From Candidatus Nitrotoga sp. 1052 (GTDB lineage Bacteria > Pseudomonadota > Gammaproteobacteria > Burkholderiales > Gallionellaceae), in the NCBI RefSeq assembly GCF_927312905.1, contig NZ_CAKMHQ010000025.1, forward strand, positions 1-41,206: 41,206 bases of DNA, read 5' to 3'. Below, piece after piece: positions 18,230 to 26,327 of this stretch. Position 1 is the first letter of the stretch. Each line of letters begins with the position of its first letter. The position numbers were made by a program, and so were the translations under genes. A model generated the notes under the pieces. The model searched no databases. It was not told where the DNA came from and was given only the letters and a program-made list of their open reading frames with translations.

Positions 18230-19105
18230 ATGAAGCCAGCAACACCCGCAGGGGCGGTTACTAAAGATTTTGAGGAAGGTGAAAGACTTATAGCCAGCAA
18301 AGACTACGCTAAGGCAATAAAATCATTCAAGAAAGCTGCAGAGCAGGGACATGCACTGGCACAAAACTATATGGGTCTAATATACGCAAAAGGCCTGGGA
18401 GTTACACACGATTTTCAGAAAGCAGAGCCTTGGTTTCGCAAGTCAGCAGAGCAGGGAGAGCCATTAGCAGAAAATAACCTTGGGCTCATGTATGCCAGAG
18501 GTGAAGGGGTTGCGCAGGATTACAAGCAGGCGGTGTTCTGGCTGCTTAAAGCCGCCGAGCAGGGAAACTCGGAGGCACAATATAATCTTGCATTCATGTA
18601 TGCAAAAGGTCAGGGTGTTACTCAAGACGATGAACAGGCAGTTCATTGGTTTCGCAAGGCTGCAGAGCAGGGAGATGAAGTGGCCCAATACAACTTGGCC
18701 TTTATGTATGAAAAAGGCATAGGTGTTAAACAGGATTACCAGCAAGCTGTGTTTTTATACAGCATGGCTGCAGGGCAGGGAAGTGCAGATGCCCAATTAA
18801 ATCTGGGCGGCTTGTACGACACTGGTGAAGGTGTAGAACAAGATCAAAAGCAGGCTGTGACTTGGTGGAGTAAGGCCGCAGAAAAGGGACATCCAGTTGC
18901 ACAAAACAATTTGGGGCTCATGTATGCGCAGGGCCATGGTGTTGCACAGGATTACATCGAAGCACATAAATGGTTTAGTCTTGCCAGTGAGGCTGGTGAT
19001 GAAAGTGCAAAAAATGGACTGAAGATCGCAGAATCGTTTATGACGGCCTCTCAAATTGCCGAAGCGAAGGAATTGGCAAATGATTGGAAAAAATCTCACC
19101 CATAG
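18230..19105 (+). CDS. Sel1-like repeat protein
   Basis: Protein of 291 residues with no signal peptide or membrane segment. After a TPR-like half motif (13-40) it has six uninterrupted Sel1 repeats of exactly 36 residues (41-256), each with the pattern AQxNLGxMYAxGxGVxQDYxQA followed by a W/F-rich segment ending KAAEQG. The C-terminus (257-291) is helical. Sel1/TPR solenoids bind other proteins and often work in stress, cell-envelope or signalling complexes; the partner cannot be deduced here. GGAGAG precedes the ATG. At DNA level this is a diverged 108-bp tandem array (18350-18997), a possible slippage hotspot. Confidence 0.9.
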   Translation: MKPATPAGAVTKDFEEGERLIASKDYAKAIKSFKKAAEQGHALAQNYMGLIYAKGLGVTHDFQKAEPWFRKSAEQGEPLAENNLGLMYARGEGVAQDYKQAVFWLLKAAEQGNSEAQYNLAFMYAKGQGVTQDDEQAVHWFRKAAEQGDEVAQYNLAFMYEKGIGVKQDYQQAVFLYSMAAGQGSADAQLNLGGLYDTGEGVEQDQKQAVTWWSKAAEKGHPVAQNNLGLMYAQGHGVAQDYIEAHKWFSLASEAGDESAKNGLKIAESFMTASQIAEAKELANDWKKSHP

Positions 19106-19427
19106 GTGTTGGTGATCAGTGGACGAATTGCATTGAAGGCTTTATAAAAGCAAGAGCCTGCCCAGGATGGGTAAAGTGTCGCAATCCATCAAACCATTTG
19201 CTTCGCCTTACAGACAAAGGAATGTTGTGGCAGCTCCTTCTTATTCAATCTGGATGCCATTCATTGACGGTGCAGGCGATGCGTTGAGGTTTTTATTTAT
19301 TCAAGACGATTAGTTCCGCAGCAAAAACTTTCTCGCATCTAATCTCGTTTAAACCTGGCCTTATTTAGAAATTTTGTATTTTTGACCGCGCCAATTTTTC
19401 CTGTTTTGCTTTAAATAAAAGGTAATC
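19106..19427. other. Intergenic region without recognised features
   Basis: These 322 bases between the Sel1 gene and radA contain only a 67-codon frame of non-coding character that overlaps the end of the Sel1 gene. No clear terminator or known promoter was found. The last 60 bases before radA are AT-rich, as expected for a promoter. Confidence 0.4.
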
Positions 19428-20786
19428 ATGGCGAAAACAAAAATAATATATAGCTGCACTGAATGTGGCGGACAGGTTTCAAAATGGCAGGGGCAGTGCC
19501 CGCATTGCACGGCTTGGAATACGCTGGTGGAAAGCGTGGCGGAATTGGCAACTAGCGGAAAAAATCGCTACAGCTCGCTGGCGACAACGAGCATGATGCA
19601 GACGCTGGCCGAAGTAGGGGCGGAAGAAGTGCCGCGCACGCCAACCGGAATCGCCGAGTTTGACCGCGTGTTGGGTGGCGGTCTAGTGAGTGGCGGTGTT
19701 GTTTTGATAGGCGGTGATCCCGGAATAGGTAAATCCACCCTGCTATTGCAAGCACTGGCGCATCTCGCTACACATAAAAAAGTTTTATATGTCAGTGGCG
19801 AGGAATCGGCGCAGCAAATCGCCTTGCGCGCTAGGCGACTATCGTTGGATGCGCGTGGAATGTACCTGTTGGCTGAAATTCAGCTGGAAAAAATCCAGTC
19901 TGTGATCAAGCAGGAAAAACCCGATGTGGTGGTGATCGATTCCATCCAGACCATGTATTCTGAACACCTCACATCAGCCCCTGGCTCGGTAGCGCAGGTG
20001 CGTGAATCCGCAGCGCAACTCACGCGCATGGCGAAGAGCACAGCAGTGACCATGATTCTGGTAGGCCACGTCACCAAGGATGGCACGTTGGCCGGGCCGC
20101 GTGTGCTAGAACATATCGTGGATACAGTGCTGTATTTCGAGGGCGATACCCACTCCAGCTTTCGCATGATACGCGCGTTCAAAAATCGCTTCGGAGCAGT
20201 AAACGAACTTGGCGTGTTCGCCATGACCGAAAAAGGCTTGCGTGAGGTGAGCAACCCCTCCGCGTTGTTTTTGTCGCAGCATGGCGCGCAAGTGGCGGGT
20301 TCATGCGTGATGGTGACGCAGGAAGGTACACGTCCGCTACTGGTCGAAATTCAGGCCCTGCTGGATGAGGCGCACTCGCCCAATCCGCGCCGCCTTTCAT
20401 TGGGCGTGGAACAAAACCGTTTGGCCATGTTGCTGGCCGTATTGCACCGCCATGCAGGCATTGCCTGTTTTGATCAAGATGTGTTTATCAACGCGGTGGG
20501 CGGAGTGAAAATTACCGAGCCGGGCGCCGACTTGCCCGTATTGCTCGCCATCGTGTCTTCGCTGCGCAATAAACCTCTGCCAGAAAAAATGGTGGTGTTC
20601 GGGGAAGTCGGCCTGGCTGGCGAAGTACGTCCGGTGCAGCGTGGTCAGGAACGCCTGCGAGAGGCTGCCAAACTAGGCTTTACAATGGCCATTATTCCCA
20701 AGGCTAACAAGCCGAAGCAAGAAATAGCAGGTATGGAAATTATTGCGGTGGAGCGGGTGGAGGATGCGGTAGCGAAAATGCGCTAG
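19428..20786 (+). CDS. radA: DNA repair protein RadA (Sms)
   Basis: RecA-related branch-migration ATPase/helicase of 452 residues that processes recombination intermediates. The N-terminal C4 zinc finger is formed by Cys10, Cys13, Cys24 and Cys27. Walker A is GGDPGIGKST at 95-104, and VVVIDSIQTMYS is Walker B. The RadA-specific KNRFGAVNELG motif lies near 250, and a C-terminal Lon-like domain contains GGVKITEPGADLPVLLAIVSS. All motifs are intact and the length is normal. AAGG upstream of the ATG is a modest ribosome site. Confidence 0.97.
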   Translation: MAKTKIIYSCTECGGQVSKWQGQCPHCTAWNTLVESVAELATSGKNRYSSLATTSMMQTLAEVGAEEVPRTPTGIAEFDRVLGGGLVSGGVVLIGGDPGIGKSTLLLQALAHLATHKKVLYVSGEESAQQIALRARRLSLDARGMYLLAEIQLEKIQSVIKQEKPDVVVIDSIQTMYSEHLTSAPGSVAQVRESAAQLTRMAKSTAVTMILVGHVTKDGTLAGPRVLEHIVDTVLYFEGDTHSSFRMIRAFKNRFGAVNELGVFAMTEKGLREVSNPSALFLSQHGAQVAGSCVMVTQEGTRPLLVEIQALLDEAHSPNPRRLSLGVEQNRLAMLLAVLHRHAGIACFDQDVFINAVGGVKITEPGADLPVLLAIVSSLRNKPLPEKMVVFGEVGLAGEVRPVQRGQERLREAAKLGFTMAIIPKANKPKQEIAGMEIIAVERVEDAVAKMR

Positions 20787-20838
20787 GGATGCTCAATATA
20801 ATTCATGCAACCATTTGAATCATAAAGTTATAATTTAT

Positions 20839-20901
20839 GCCATTAAATAGTGAGCCGTTCGTCCAGAATCTGACTGGACGGATTTCAAACCTTTTAATGG
20901 C
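20839..20901 (+). terminator. Nested inverted repeats downstream of radA
   Basis: An inner stem CGTCCAG/CTGGACG (20860-20866 with 20874-20880, seven-base loop) is enclosed by an outer perfect nine-base stem GCCATTAAA/TTTAATGGC (20839-20847 with 20893-20901). Together they could fold into a two-tier hairpin that ends the radA transcript. The inner stem is not followed by a clean T-tract, so a processing site or a relic of a mobile element is also possible. Confidence 0.45.
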
Positions 20902-20987
20902 TGACTTTATAGTGTCCCAGTCACATTAAGTCGCCCATTTCTTGAAAAACTGTAGCCTGCGCGGGCAAGTAAGCCAAGGTTCCCGGT

Positions 20988-21482
20988 TCACTCGAACCCT
21001 AGCACATTCTCGGCCAGAAAATCGGGGCCATAGCGCTCAATGAGAAAATCAATCTCGGCGAGCAGGCTCTCCTCTCCATCGGTTTCAATGACGCCGTTGC
21101 CAACCAAGTGGGCCAGCCAGCCCTCGGTCATGGCCTCACGAACGGTCCCGAGGGTGGGCGCAATGTCCGCTTCGCTGTTGTCCAGAATCGATTCGATCAC
21201 CTCGGACAGCTCCTGGCTCGCCTTGACTGTGGTGAAGTCAGCTGCGAAGGCATCTTCACCGAATTCATCGATCAGCGCCTCAATCTCGGCATAGAGCGAT
21301 TCCTCGTTGCCAAAGTCGTGCCGCTCCGCCTCGACACCCTGTGTGGCAAGCTGCTCTCGCAGTTTGTCGCGCACCAGTGCCAGTGTCACAGGCTCCTCGA
21401 TATCGGGATCATTAACGATCGCTTCCATGGCCTCCGCCAGCTCTTCACTGACGCGGCTTTCAGGTTCGATGGGTAGGGGCAA
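20988..21482 (-). CDS. Unrecognised acidic protein with two internal ~70-residue repeats
   Basis: Protein of 164 residues, strongly acidic, with no signal peptide or membrane segment. It consists of two related units. The first runs from SEELAEAMEAIVND through EESLYAEIEALIDEFGEDAFAADF; the second runs from SQELSEVIESILDN through EESLLAEIDFLIERYGPDFLAENV. The spacing is the same, with EES-L-AEI--LI at matching places. I do not recognise the family. The start is set by AAGGAG seven bases before TTG at 21482; a longer TTG start at 21500 would place the ribosome site inside the gene. Codon use appears more GC-rich than neighbouring accessory DNA. Cytoplasmic location is inferred. Confidence 0.72.
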   Translation of the reverse strand: MPLPIEPESRVSEELAEAMEAIVNDPDIEEPVTLALVRDKLREQLATQGVEAERHDFGNEESLYAEIEALIDEFGEDAFAADFTTVKASQELSEVIESILDNSEADIAPTLGTVREAMTEGWLAHLVGNGVIETDGEESLLAEIDFLIERYGPDFLAENVLGFE

Positions 21483-21559
21483 GATTAATCTCCTTCGCAA
21501 AAGGTTGTGGGTTAACCCGATTGGGATGTGGGCGGGTTATCGAGTTCAAGCTTGGACGT

Positions 21560-21651
21560 ACCGACCTGATACGTCGGTCTGGAATGGGCCACTCAGTCTG
21601 CAAAAATGGATAGGAATTTAAAAGCACCTTTTCAATTTATGCGAATTGAAA
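21560..21651 (-). terminator. Hairpins between the acidic-protein gene and the protease gene
   Basis: TTTCAATT/AATTGAAA (21630-21637 with 21644-21651, six-base loop) is a perfect AT-rich stem 73 bases downstream of the protease stop on the minus strand, followed on that strand by AGGTGCTTTTAAATT, so it may end protease transcription. A second small hairpin, ACCGAC/GTCGGT, lies at 21560-21578. Both are weak by sequence alone. Confidence 0.35.
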
Positions 21652-21723
21652 GTACACTTTATCGATCCAACCAGTCAAGACATTTCTATCGCGTATGGGT
21701 ATTTCAGGATAGCCGGATAGTGC

Positions 21724-23916
21724 TTACTGCGGTGCGCACATCACCACACCTTCATTGATCCAACCGCGTGCCACTACTTCCTGAATCGCTGCTTGATCGC
21801 TGGTGATCCGGTGGTTGCTGTCTATGCCTCTACTGAATCCGTTGTTATAGGCGCGATATACCGGCGAGGTATGAGTGGGGCATGCGCCATTTACGGGCAC
21901 CATCGTCAGGAAGTCCAGACTCTCGAAATTCCAGCGCTTTTGTGTTGCCGGAGTTGTCGCCTGCAATTGCTTAAGCTGCGCACATTCATCTGCGCTAGCG
22001 GTATAGAAGTGAGAGTTTGGCCCGGGCGACATGCTTCCATAGAATCGGCAAACAGGTAAATTCCCTCCAGACATGAACGTAACGCCCGTGCGCTGCCAGC
22101 GCCCGACTGCTCCGCTGTCAACAAAAGCTTGTTCGCCGGGACCGGCCGTAATGAAGTAATGATCCAGGTCGGGATTGTAATATTCGACGACTGTGCCAGT
22201 GGCGGCAATAGTGGAAAAGGTCGCAGTCACACTTTGGGGCATATTCATGGCGACGGAACAGGTAGCGTTGGTGCCACTGCATGCTCCGCTCCAACCGGAA
22301 AAAATAGAACCTGAAGCAGGCGTAGCTGTAAGCGTTACATTGGCTCCTTGGGTAAAAGGCGCGCTGCACCTCGTCCCGCAATTGATTCCGCTCGGGGACG
22401 AAATTACAGTACCGTTGCCGTTATTGAGCTTGCTGACAGAGAGTAAAAACGTCGGACCGGCGTTTAGCCATTGGTGAAGTGCGTCGCTGTATGCGACATC
22501 AAAGCGGCCATAATCATCTGATCCACTCCCATAGCAGCTTGCATTTCCTCCCCTCAACTGACCAATCAAATAATGGACGTTACCGATTGTCTCGAATAAA
22601 CCGGCGCCACTACTGCCACTTTCTGTAATCCCGGAAGTATAGGTAATATCAAGAAATTTCCCGTTGGATTTATTTGAGAACGTGCACTCATAAGTGCCCG
22701 TGTTCGGATTTGTGGCAGTGCAGTCCTGAAAAGATTGAAACCTGCCGAAACTTATCTTCTGTAAATCGCCTTGCGGATGATGAATGCCCGTCACGTAAGC
22801 ATACAGTTCAGGTGCATTCGGGGACCATCCTGCATAGTACGCTCCGGCAGGTGGGAGGTTGCTCAGCTGCATGAAGGAGGTGTCGGTTGCTTGGCTACCA
22901 TAGAGCAATGTTGCGCCACCGGTACGTGTTTGGAATTCTGGATTAAGTGTGCCACTGTTGCAGGCCGCGGAGCGATAAAACCAGAAGGTTTGTAGTGTCG
23001 ATGCCACAGTCTGACTGGTGATGCAGTGATTGGCGCTAAGGAAATAAGGCGTTCCGCTTGAGGATGCGTCATTGAGCAGCGTTCCAGAGCACAAAAAACT
23101 ACTGCCCGAATCGACGAAGGTTATTTTTGCCGTGGATTTGCTTTCAGGACTCCATTCGCTGTAGCACGACACATCGATTTCACAGCTTGCAGCTTGCCCA
23201 ATCTTGGAAATTTTTTCACCTGGCGCAGCCTTTAGGGGGCCAAAAAAAAAATGAGAGACGCTGGGAATTGCGATTTCAAGCGTATCCGGGCTGATACCTG
23301 ACGGTAATTCGATTTCCAGGGTTACTTCTTCGCCCTCGACATGAGGCGACCAGTAGGTTCGGGCCGCGTCGCTACCGTCGCCTGCATCCAAATTGCGCTG
23401 AATGGTCTTCATGATCTCTTTTCCGGCAATTTCGTAGGCGACTCCTGACCCCTGTGAATAGAAGCGGAAGGTGACTTCCGCCGGCAAGCGGCGCACCAAA
23501 ATGCCTAAGCGGATTCCCGTTGCCTGTGGTGAAGTAATGCTGATCGCCGCAATCTTTCCGCCTTGGGCGGTGTTCTGCCACTGTAGTCGGGTTGCTGTAT
23601 CAGTGATACTTCCCAGTTGTGGGACATCGCGGCCGAAGCCGATTTTGCGGGGTGTACCGGGGCGCGAATCGACATTAGTTTCGGCAGATTTCTTCTCATT
23701 AGAGATGGCGCCAATCGAGATTGAATGCGGTGGAGGAGAGATGCTGGTGCGACGCGGCTTTAACGGCGAGGCGCTGCCGTCAGCGGGTGCGGGCAGGGTG
23801 AAAGATTCGACCCGGCCAGTAATGGGTTCAAATGGCTGCGCGTGGGATGGGTTAGAGATGATCGTCAGTAACACCCATAAGGCAGTTAAAACATTGGAGT
23901 TTAAGTTGCCTGGCAT
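21724..23916 (-). CDS. Secreted trypsin-fold serine protease with InlB-like repeat and DUF5648-type C-terminus
   Basis: Exported protein of 730 residues. The signal peptide ends ISNPSHA. A pro-region (about 30-235) includes a beta-rich domain. The S1-type protease domain resembles lysyl endopeptidases, with catalytic His297 in LSANHC, probable Asp345 in ATDTSF and Ser436 in GSSGAG; paired Cys residues suggest disulfides. A Gly/Thr-rich bacterial repeat (about 490-575; GSIFSGWSGACSGTNATCSVAM) matches the divergent InlB B-repeat type. The last ~150 residues (VVEYYNPDLDHYFITA, RFYGSMSPGPNSHFYTA) match DUF5648, a domain common at the end of exported betaproteobacterial proteins and probably a surface or carbohydrate-binding module. 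The cleavage preference (perhaps Lys) is inference. Confidence 0.85.
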   Translation of the reverse strand: MPGNLNSNVLTALWVLLTIISNPSHAQPFEPITGRVESFTLPAPADGSASPLKPRRTSISPPPHSISIGAISNEKKSAETNVDSRPGTPRKIGFGRDVPQLGSITDTATRLQWQNTAQGGKIAAISITSPQATGIRLGILVRRLPAEVTFRFYSQGSGVAYEIAGKEIMKTIQRNLDAGDGSDAARTYWSPHVEGEEVTLEIELPSGISPDTLEIAIPSVSHFFFGPLKAAPGEKISKIGQAASCEIDVSCYSEWSPESKSTAKITFVDSGSSFLCSGTLLNDASSSGTPYFLSANHCITSQTVASTLQTFWFYRSAACNSGTLNPEFQTRTGGATLLYGSQATDTSFMQLSNLPPAGAYYAGWSPNAPELYAYVTGIHHPQGDLQKISFGRFQSFQDCTATNPNTGTYECTFSNKSNGKFLDITYTSGITESGSSGAGLFETIGNVHYLIGQLRGGNASCYGSGSDDYGRFDVAYSDALHQWLNAGPTFLLSVSKLNNGNGTVISSPSGINCGTRCSAPFTQGANVTLTATPASGSIFSGWSGACSGTNATCSVAMNMPQSVTATFSTIAATGTVVEYYNPDLDHYFITAGPGEQAFVDSGAVGRWQRTGVTFMSGGNLPVCRFYGSMSPGPNSHFYTASADECAQLKQLQATTPATQKRWNFESLDFLTMVPVNGACPTHTSPVYRAYNNGFSRGIDSNHRITSDQAAIQEVVARGWINEGVVMCAPQ

Positions 23917-24033
23917 GATTTCCTTTGCGCCTTTTGTATCGATGAATTTTACAACACACTATACCTAATCACACAAAGCATGAGTGCATTTATAACTAAC
24001 TTACCCAGTAATACACCCGAAATATTGAAATAA

Positions 24034-24174
24034 GGGCACCTCTAAAAATCCAATTTTCGTCACAATACGGCGTTACTCGAAAAAAATTATCGCTTACATA
24101 TCAACTATATGCTGCGCTCAAATTTTTTACTCGTGCCTTGTCTTGCTTAGAAACTTGAATTGTTAGAGGCGCCC
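24034..24174. mobile_element. MITE-like element, copy 1 (141 bp)
   Basis: The ends are inverted repeats: GGGCACCTCTAAAAAT at the left and, read inward from the right, GGGCGCCTCTAACAAT. The sequence ATAA flanks it on both sides in direct orientation (24030-24033 and 24175-24178), consistent with a 4-bp target duplication. There is no coding capacity. It closely matches the element at 32226 but lacks 39 internal bases. It lies in the gap between two minus-strand secreted-protein genes. Confidence 0.75.
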
Positions 24175-24180
24175 ATAAAT

Positions 24181-24204
24181 TAACCCGTCATCTCTGACGG
24201 GTTA
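24181..24204 (-). terminator. Rho-independent-type terminator of the secreted-protein gene
   Basis: TAACCCGTCA and TGACGGGTTA are exact ten-base arms around a four-base loop, 43 bases past the stop of the minus-strand gene ending at 24247. On the minus strand the stem is followed by AATTTAT, a short T-rich tail. It abuts the MITE-like element. Confidence 0.6.
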
Positions 24205-24246
24205 TGGGTGATTATTCTGCACCCTCTTATTTTTCCGCTTCCGTGC

Positions 24247-25233
24247 TTACTGTCCCGTCTGAATAATCGCTCGGACTTCCGAAGCCCACGCCGCAAGGGC
24301 AGCAATCCTTATGGAATCTTCCGAGGATAATGACTTTTCCATACCGGAAGAATTGTATTTTTCAAGATCCTTGGCAGAATGATTGACTGATATTTTTGCA
24401 GGCACCCTTAGAGCGTGTGTTGATAACGATGTTTTGGTTCCATCGTTAAGTCCAGTTTTAGCGCCTGTCTTGGTCGCGAGTCTCAGTGCATGAGCCTCGT
24501 AATTTGAAGAAAAACTCGAAGGAGTGTCGCCAGACATTGCTGTTACCCAGAAATAAATTCCGGTTCCGTGATCTCCGGAAAACTTAAAGGCAAACATATC
24601 GGTGTCTATCGTTAACGGTATATCCACGCAAAGCACCATCTCAGCGAATTCACCGGATACTTGAAATTCGCATCCCACGTCAGAGGCAGTAGTCGAAACA
24701 ACACCGTTACCCGTCGAAGATGCGGCAAGTTTCTTGTTAAATGTCCTCACGCCAGAGAACGCGCTATCTTCCACTAATGTTGTAATCATCCACTGCCCCA
24801 GCAACCCATCAGGCCCATCAGCGTATCCGAACGGCCTCTTGGAAATGGCTCTCTGGCTCTCGCCCGGCAATGTAATGAAGCCGTGCTTTCCACTCGTAAA
24901 ACTCACCGTAACTGTGCCGGCTGGATTTAATAAGGACGCAGGTTTGTAGGCAGCGCCAAACGAAGTGCCGTCACGTAAGTCAAGCAGAGAGGCTGTAAAA
25001 ATATTGTTTACGATTGGACCCGCTGCGTAGTAAAACACGCTGCTGCCGTCGGCACGGTAACCGAAGTAGATGAAAACCATTACTTCGTTTTCAACCTCAA
25101 TCTGAAATCCCCTGCCGGGAAGGCCATTGTCCTCGCTATCAACGCCCCAAATTCCGGTTGCCGGCATGAATGCCCATGCCGATGAGCTTATCGCAAGAAA
25201 TAAAGCGGCCACTACATTTTTTAGATTTAACAT
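24247..25233 (-). CDS. Secreted protein of unknown function
   Basis: Protein of 328 residues with a clear signal peptide (MLNLKNVVAALFLAISSSAWA, then FMPATG). The first ~110 residues (GIWGVDSEDNGLPGRGFQIE, then VFIYFGYRADGSSVFYYAAG) look like a short beta-rich domain often seen in exported betaproteobacterial proteins; I know no function for it. The middle has two Cys residues that could pair (GCEFQVSG, LCVDIPL). The C-terminal 80 residues are Ser/Thr/Lys-rich and then helical, without a membrane anchor. It has the same orientation as the downstream protease, but a terminator and a MITE-like element separate them, so co-transcription is unlikely. Confidence 0.7.
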   Translation of the reverse strand: MLNLKNVVAALFLAISSSAWAFMPATGIWGVDSEDNGLPGRGFQIEVENEVMVFIYFGYRADGSSVFYYAAGPIVNNIFTASLLDLRDGTSFGAAYKPASLLNPAGTVTVSFTSGKHGFITLPGESQRAISKRPFGYADGPDGLLGQWMITTLVEDSAFSGVRTFNKKLAASSTGNGVVSTTASDVGCEFQVSGEFAEMVLCVDIPLTIDTDMFAFKFSGDHGTGIYFWVTAMSGDTPSSFSSNYEAHALRLATKTGAKTGLNDGTKTSLSTHALRVPAKISVNHSAKDLEKYNSSGMEKSLSSEDSIRIAALAAWASEVRAIIQTGQ

Positions 25234-25837
25234 TTTTTTTACACCCTCTGGTTAAGGTTAACTGCGACCCAATCAAGCAGGATCGAATTTACAGCGCAAT
25301 TTGGATTTGGCCCCGAACCAATCAACCTCTGCGTCCTCAGGCTTAAACAGGCTGCTAAAAGCTAAATATTCCGGTGCGCTTATCATTGTCTAGATTCATT
25401 CAACAAAATTGAATAAGCAAACTGCTTATTTTTGCTTATCCATCGAAGCTTTGATCATGCCATATGGAGATTCGATAATTTTCGACATATCCGAATCTGC
25501 TCCGGGACGCTAACCTTGGACGGTCGGAGTTCCAATAGCAGTGCGGGTTTACCCTGAAGTGGCTGAAGTTCACACAATAAAAGATCAAAAAAAATTATGG
25601 TAGACTTAAATTCAATCTCTGCACAATAGCAAGGCGGTTTAGGAGTTTGGCGCGGCAGACGGGGGCAGAGAAGTAGCTCATAAGAGACTGGTTGTTTACT
25701 CAACGATATGAATTCAAATATTCTTGAATGTGATGAATGGCTGACCCGATCGCAGCTTTTGTGGCAATGCCCAAGTCGTTAAGGAGCCATATGACTAAAG
25801 ATGGCCGCTTTTTATAATCAATTAGCTGGAGACACCT
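25234..25837. other. Intergenic region of about 600 bp
   Basis: No convincing gene was found. An 82-codon minus-strand frame (25455-25703) is Pro/Leu/Cys-rich without a ribosome site and was rejected. A perfect seven-base palindrome ATAAGCA/TGCTTAT (25413-25429, loop AAC) is followed on the plus strand by TTTTTGCTTAT, which repeats the right arm. It could be an operator or a weak terminator. The last 30 bases contain the GGAG of gloA. Confidence 0.4.
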
Positions 25838-26224
25838 ATGCGAATTCTTCATACCATGCTCAGAGTTGGTAACTTGGACCGTTCAATTGCTTTTTATACA
25901 GAAGTGCTGGGAATGAAATTGCTGCGTCGAAATGATTATCCAGACGGAAAATTCACACTGGCATTTGTTGGTTACCAAGATGAAAAAGACGGTGCTGTTT
26001 TAGAGCTCACTTACAATTGGGGTGTTGAAAAATATGACTTGGGATCAGGCTATGGTCATGTTGCCATTGAAGTCGATAACGCTGGCAAGGCATGCGAACT
26101 CGTCAAGCAAAACGGCGGGAGCGTAATCAGAGAAGCTGGACCAATGAAGCATGGCACAACTGTTATTGCCTTCGTGTCCGACCCGGATGGATACAAAATC
26201 GAGTTTATTCAAAAGAAGAGCTAA
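25838..26224 (+). CDS. gloA: Glyoxalase I (lactoylglutathione lyase) GloA
   Basis: Cytosolic metalloenzyme of 128 residues that converts the methylglyoxal-glutathione hemithioacetal to S-lactoylglutathione. The four metal ligands of the E. coli-type, Ni-preferring class are present at the same numbering: His5, Glu56, His74 and Glu122. [24 protein letters not shown] and [11 protein letters not shown] are family signatures. GGAG precedes the ATG with good spacing. It appears monocistronic with a terminator directly after it; a GloB partner is not nearby. Confidence 0.97.
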   Translation: MRILHTMLRVGNLDRSIAFYTEVLGMKLLRRNDYPDGKFTLAFVGYQDEKDGAVLELTYNWGVEKYDLGSGYGHVAIEVDNAGKACELVKQNGGSVIREAGPMKHGTTVIAFVSDPDGYKIEFIQKKS

Positions 26225-26230
26225 CCTCGC

Positions 26231-26263
26231 AGGTGCTTTTTCAGCCAGGATAAAGCGCCTTTT
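26231..26263 (+). terminator. Terminator after gloA
   Basis: AGGTGCTTT (26231-26239) pairs with AAAGCGCCT (26252-26260), with one G-U pair, leaving a 12-base loop. The stem is followed by TTT and then GCATAAA. It lies seven bases after the gloA stop. Confidence 0.6.
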
Positions 26264-26280
26264 GCATAAATCGCATAATC

Positions 26281-26299
26281 AACCCCAGAAATTGGGGTT
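26281..26299 (+). terminator. Second hairpin before tex
   Basis: AACCCCA and TGGGGTT form a perfect seven-base stem with a five-base loop, 29 bases ahead of the tex start. It may back up the gloA terminator or structure the tex leader. No long T-tract follows (CTATTC). Confidence 0.4.
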
Positions 26300-26327
26300 C
26301 TATTCAATTCACTAAGTTAGTCGACAC

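Noticed and set aside
18350-18997. Tandem repeats considered as a CRISPR array
   Set aside because: The 108-bp units are coding Sel1 repeats without unique spacers.
25455-25703. 82-codon minus-strand frame before gloA
   Set aside because: Pro/Leu/Cys-rich, no ribosome site, no family.
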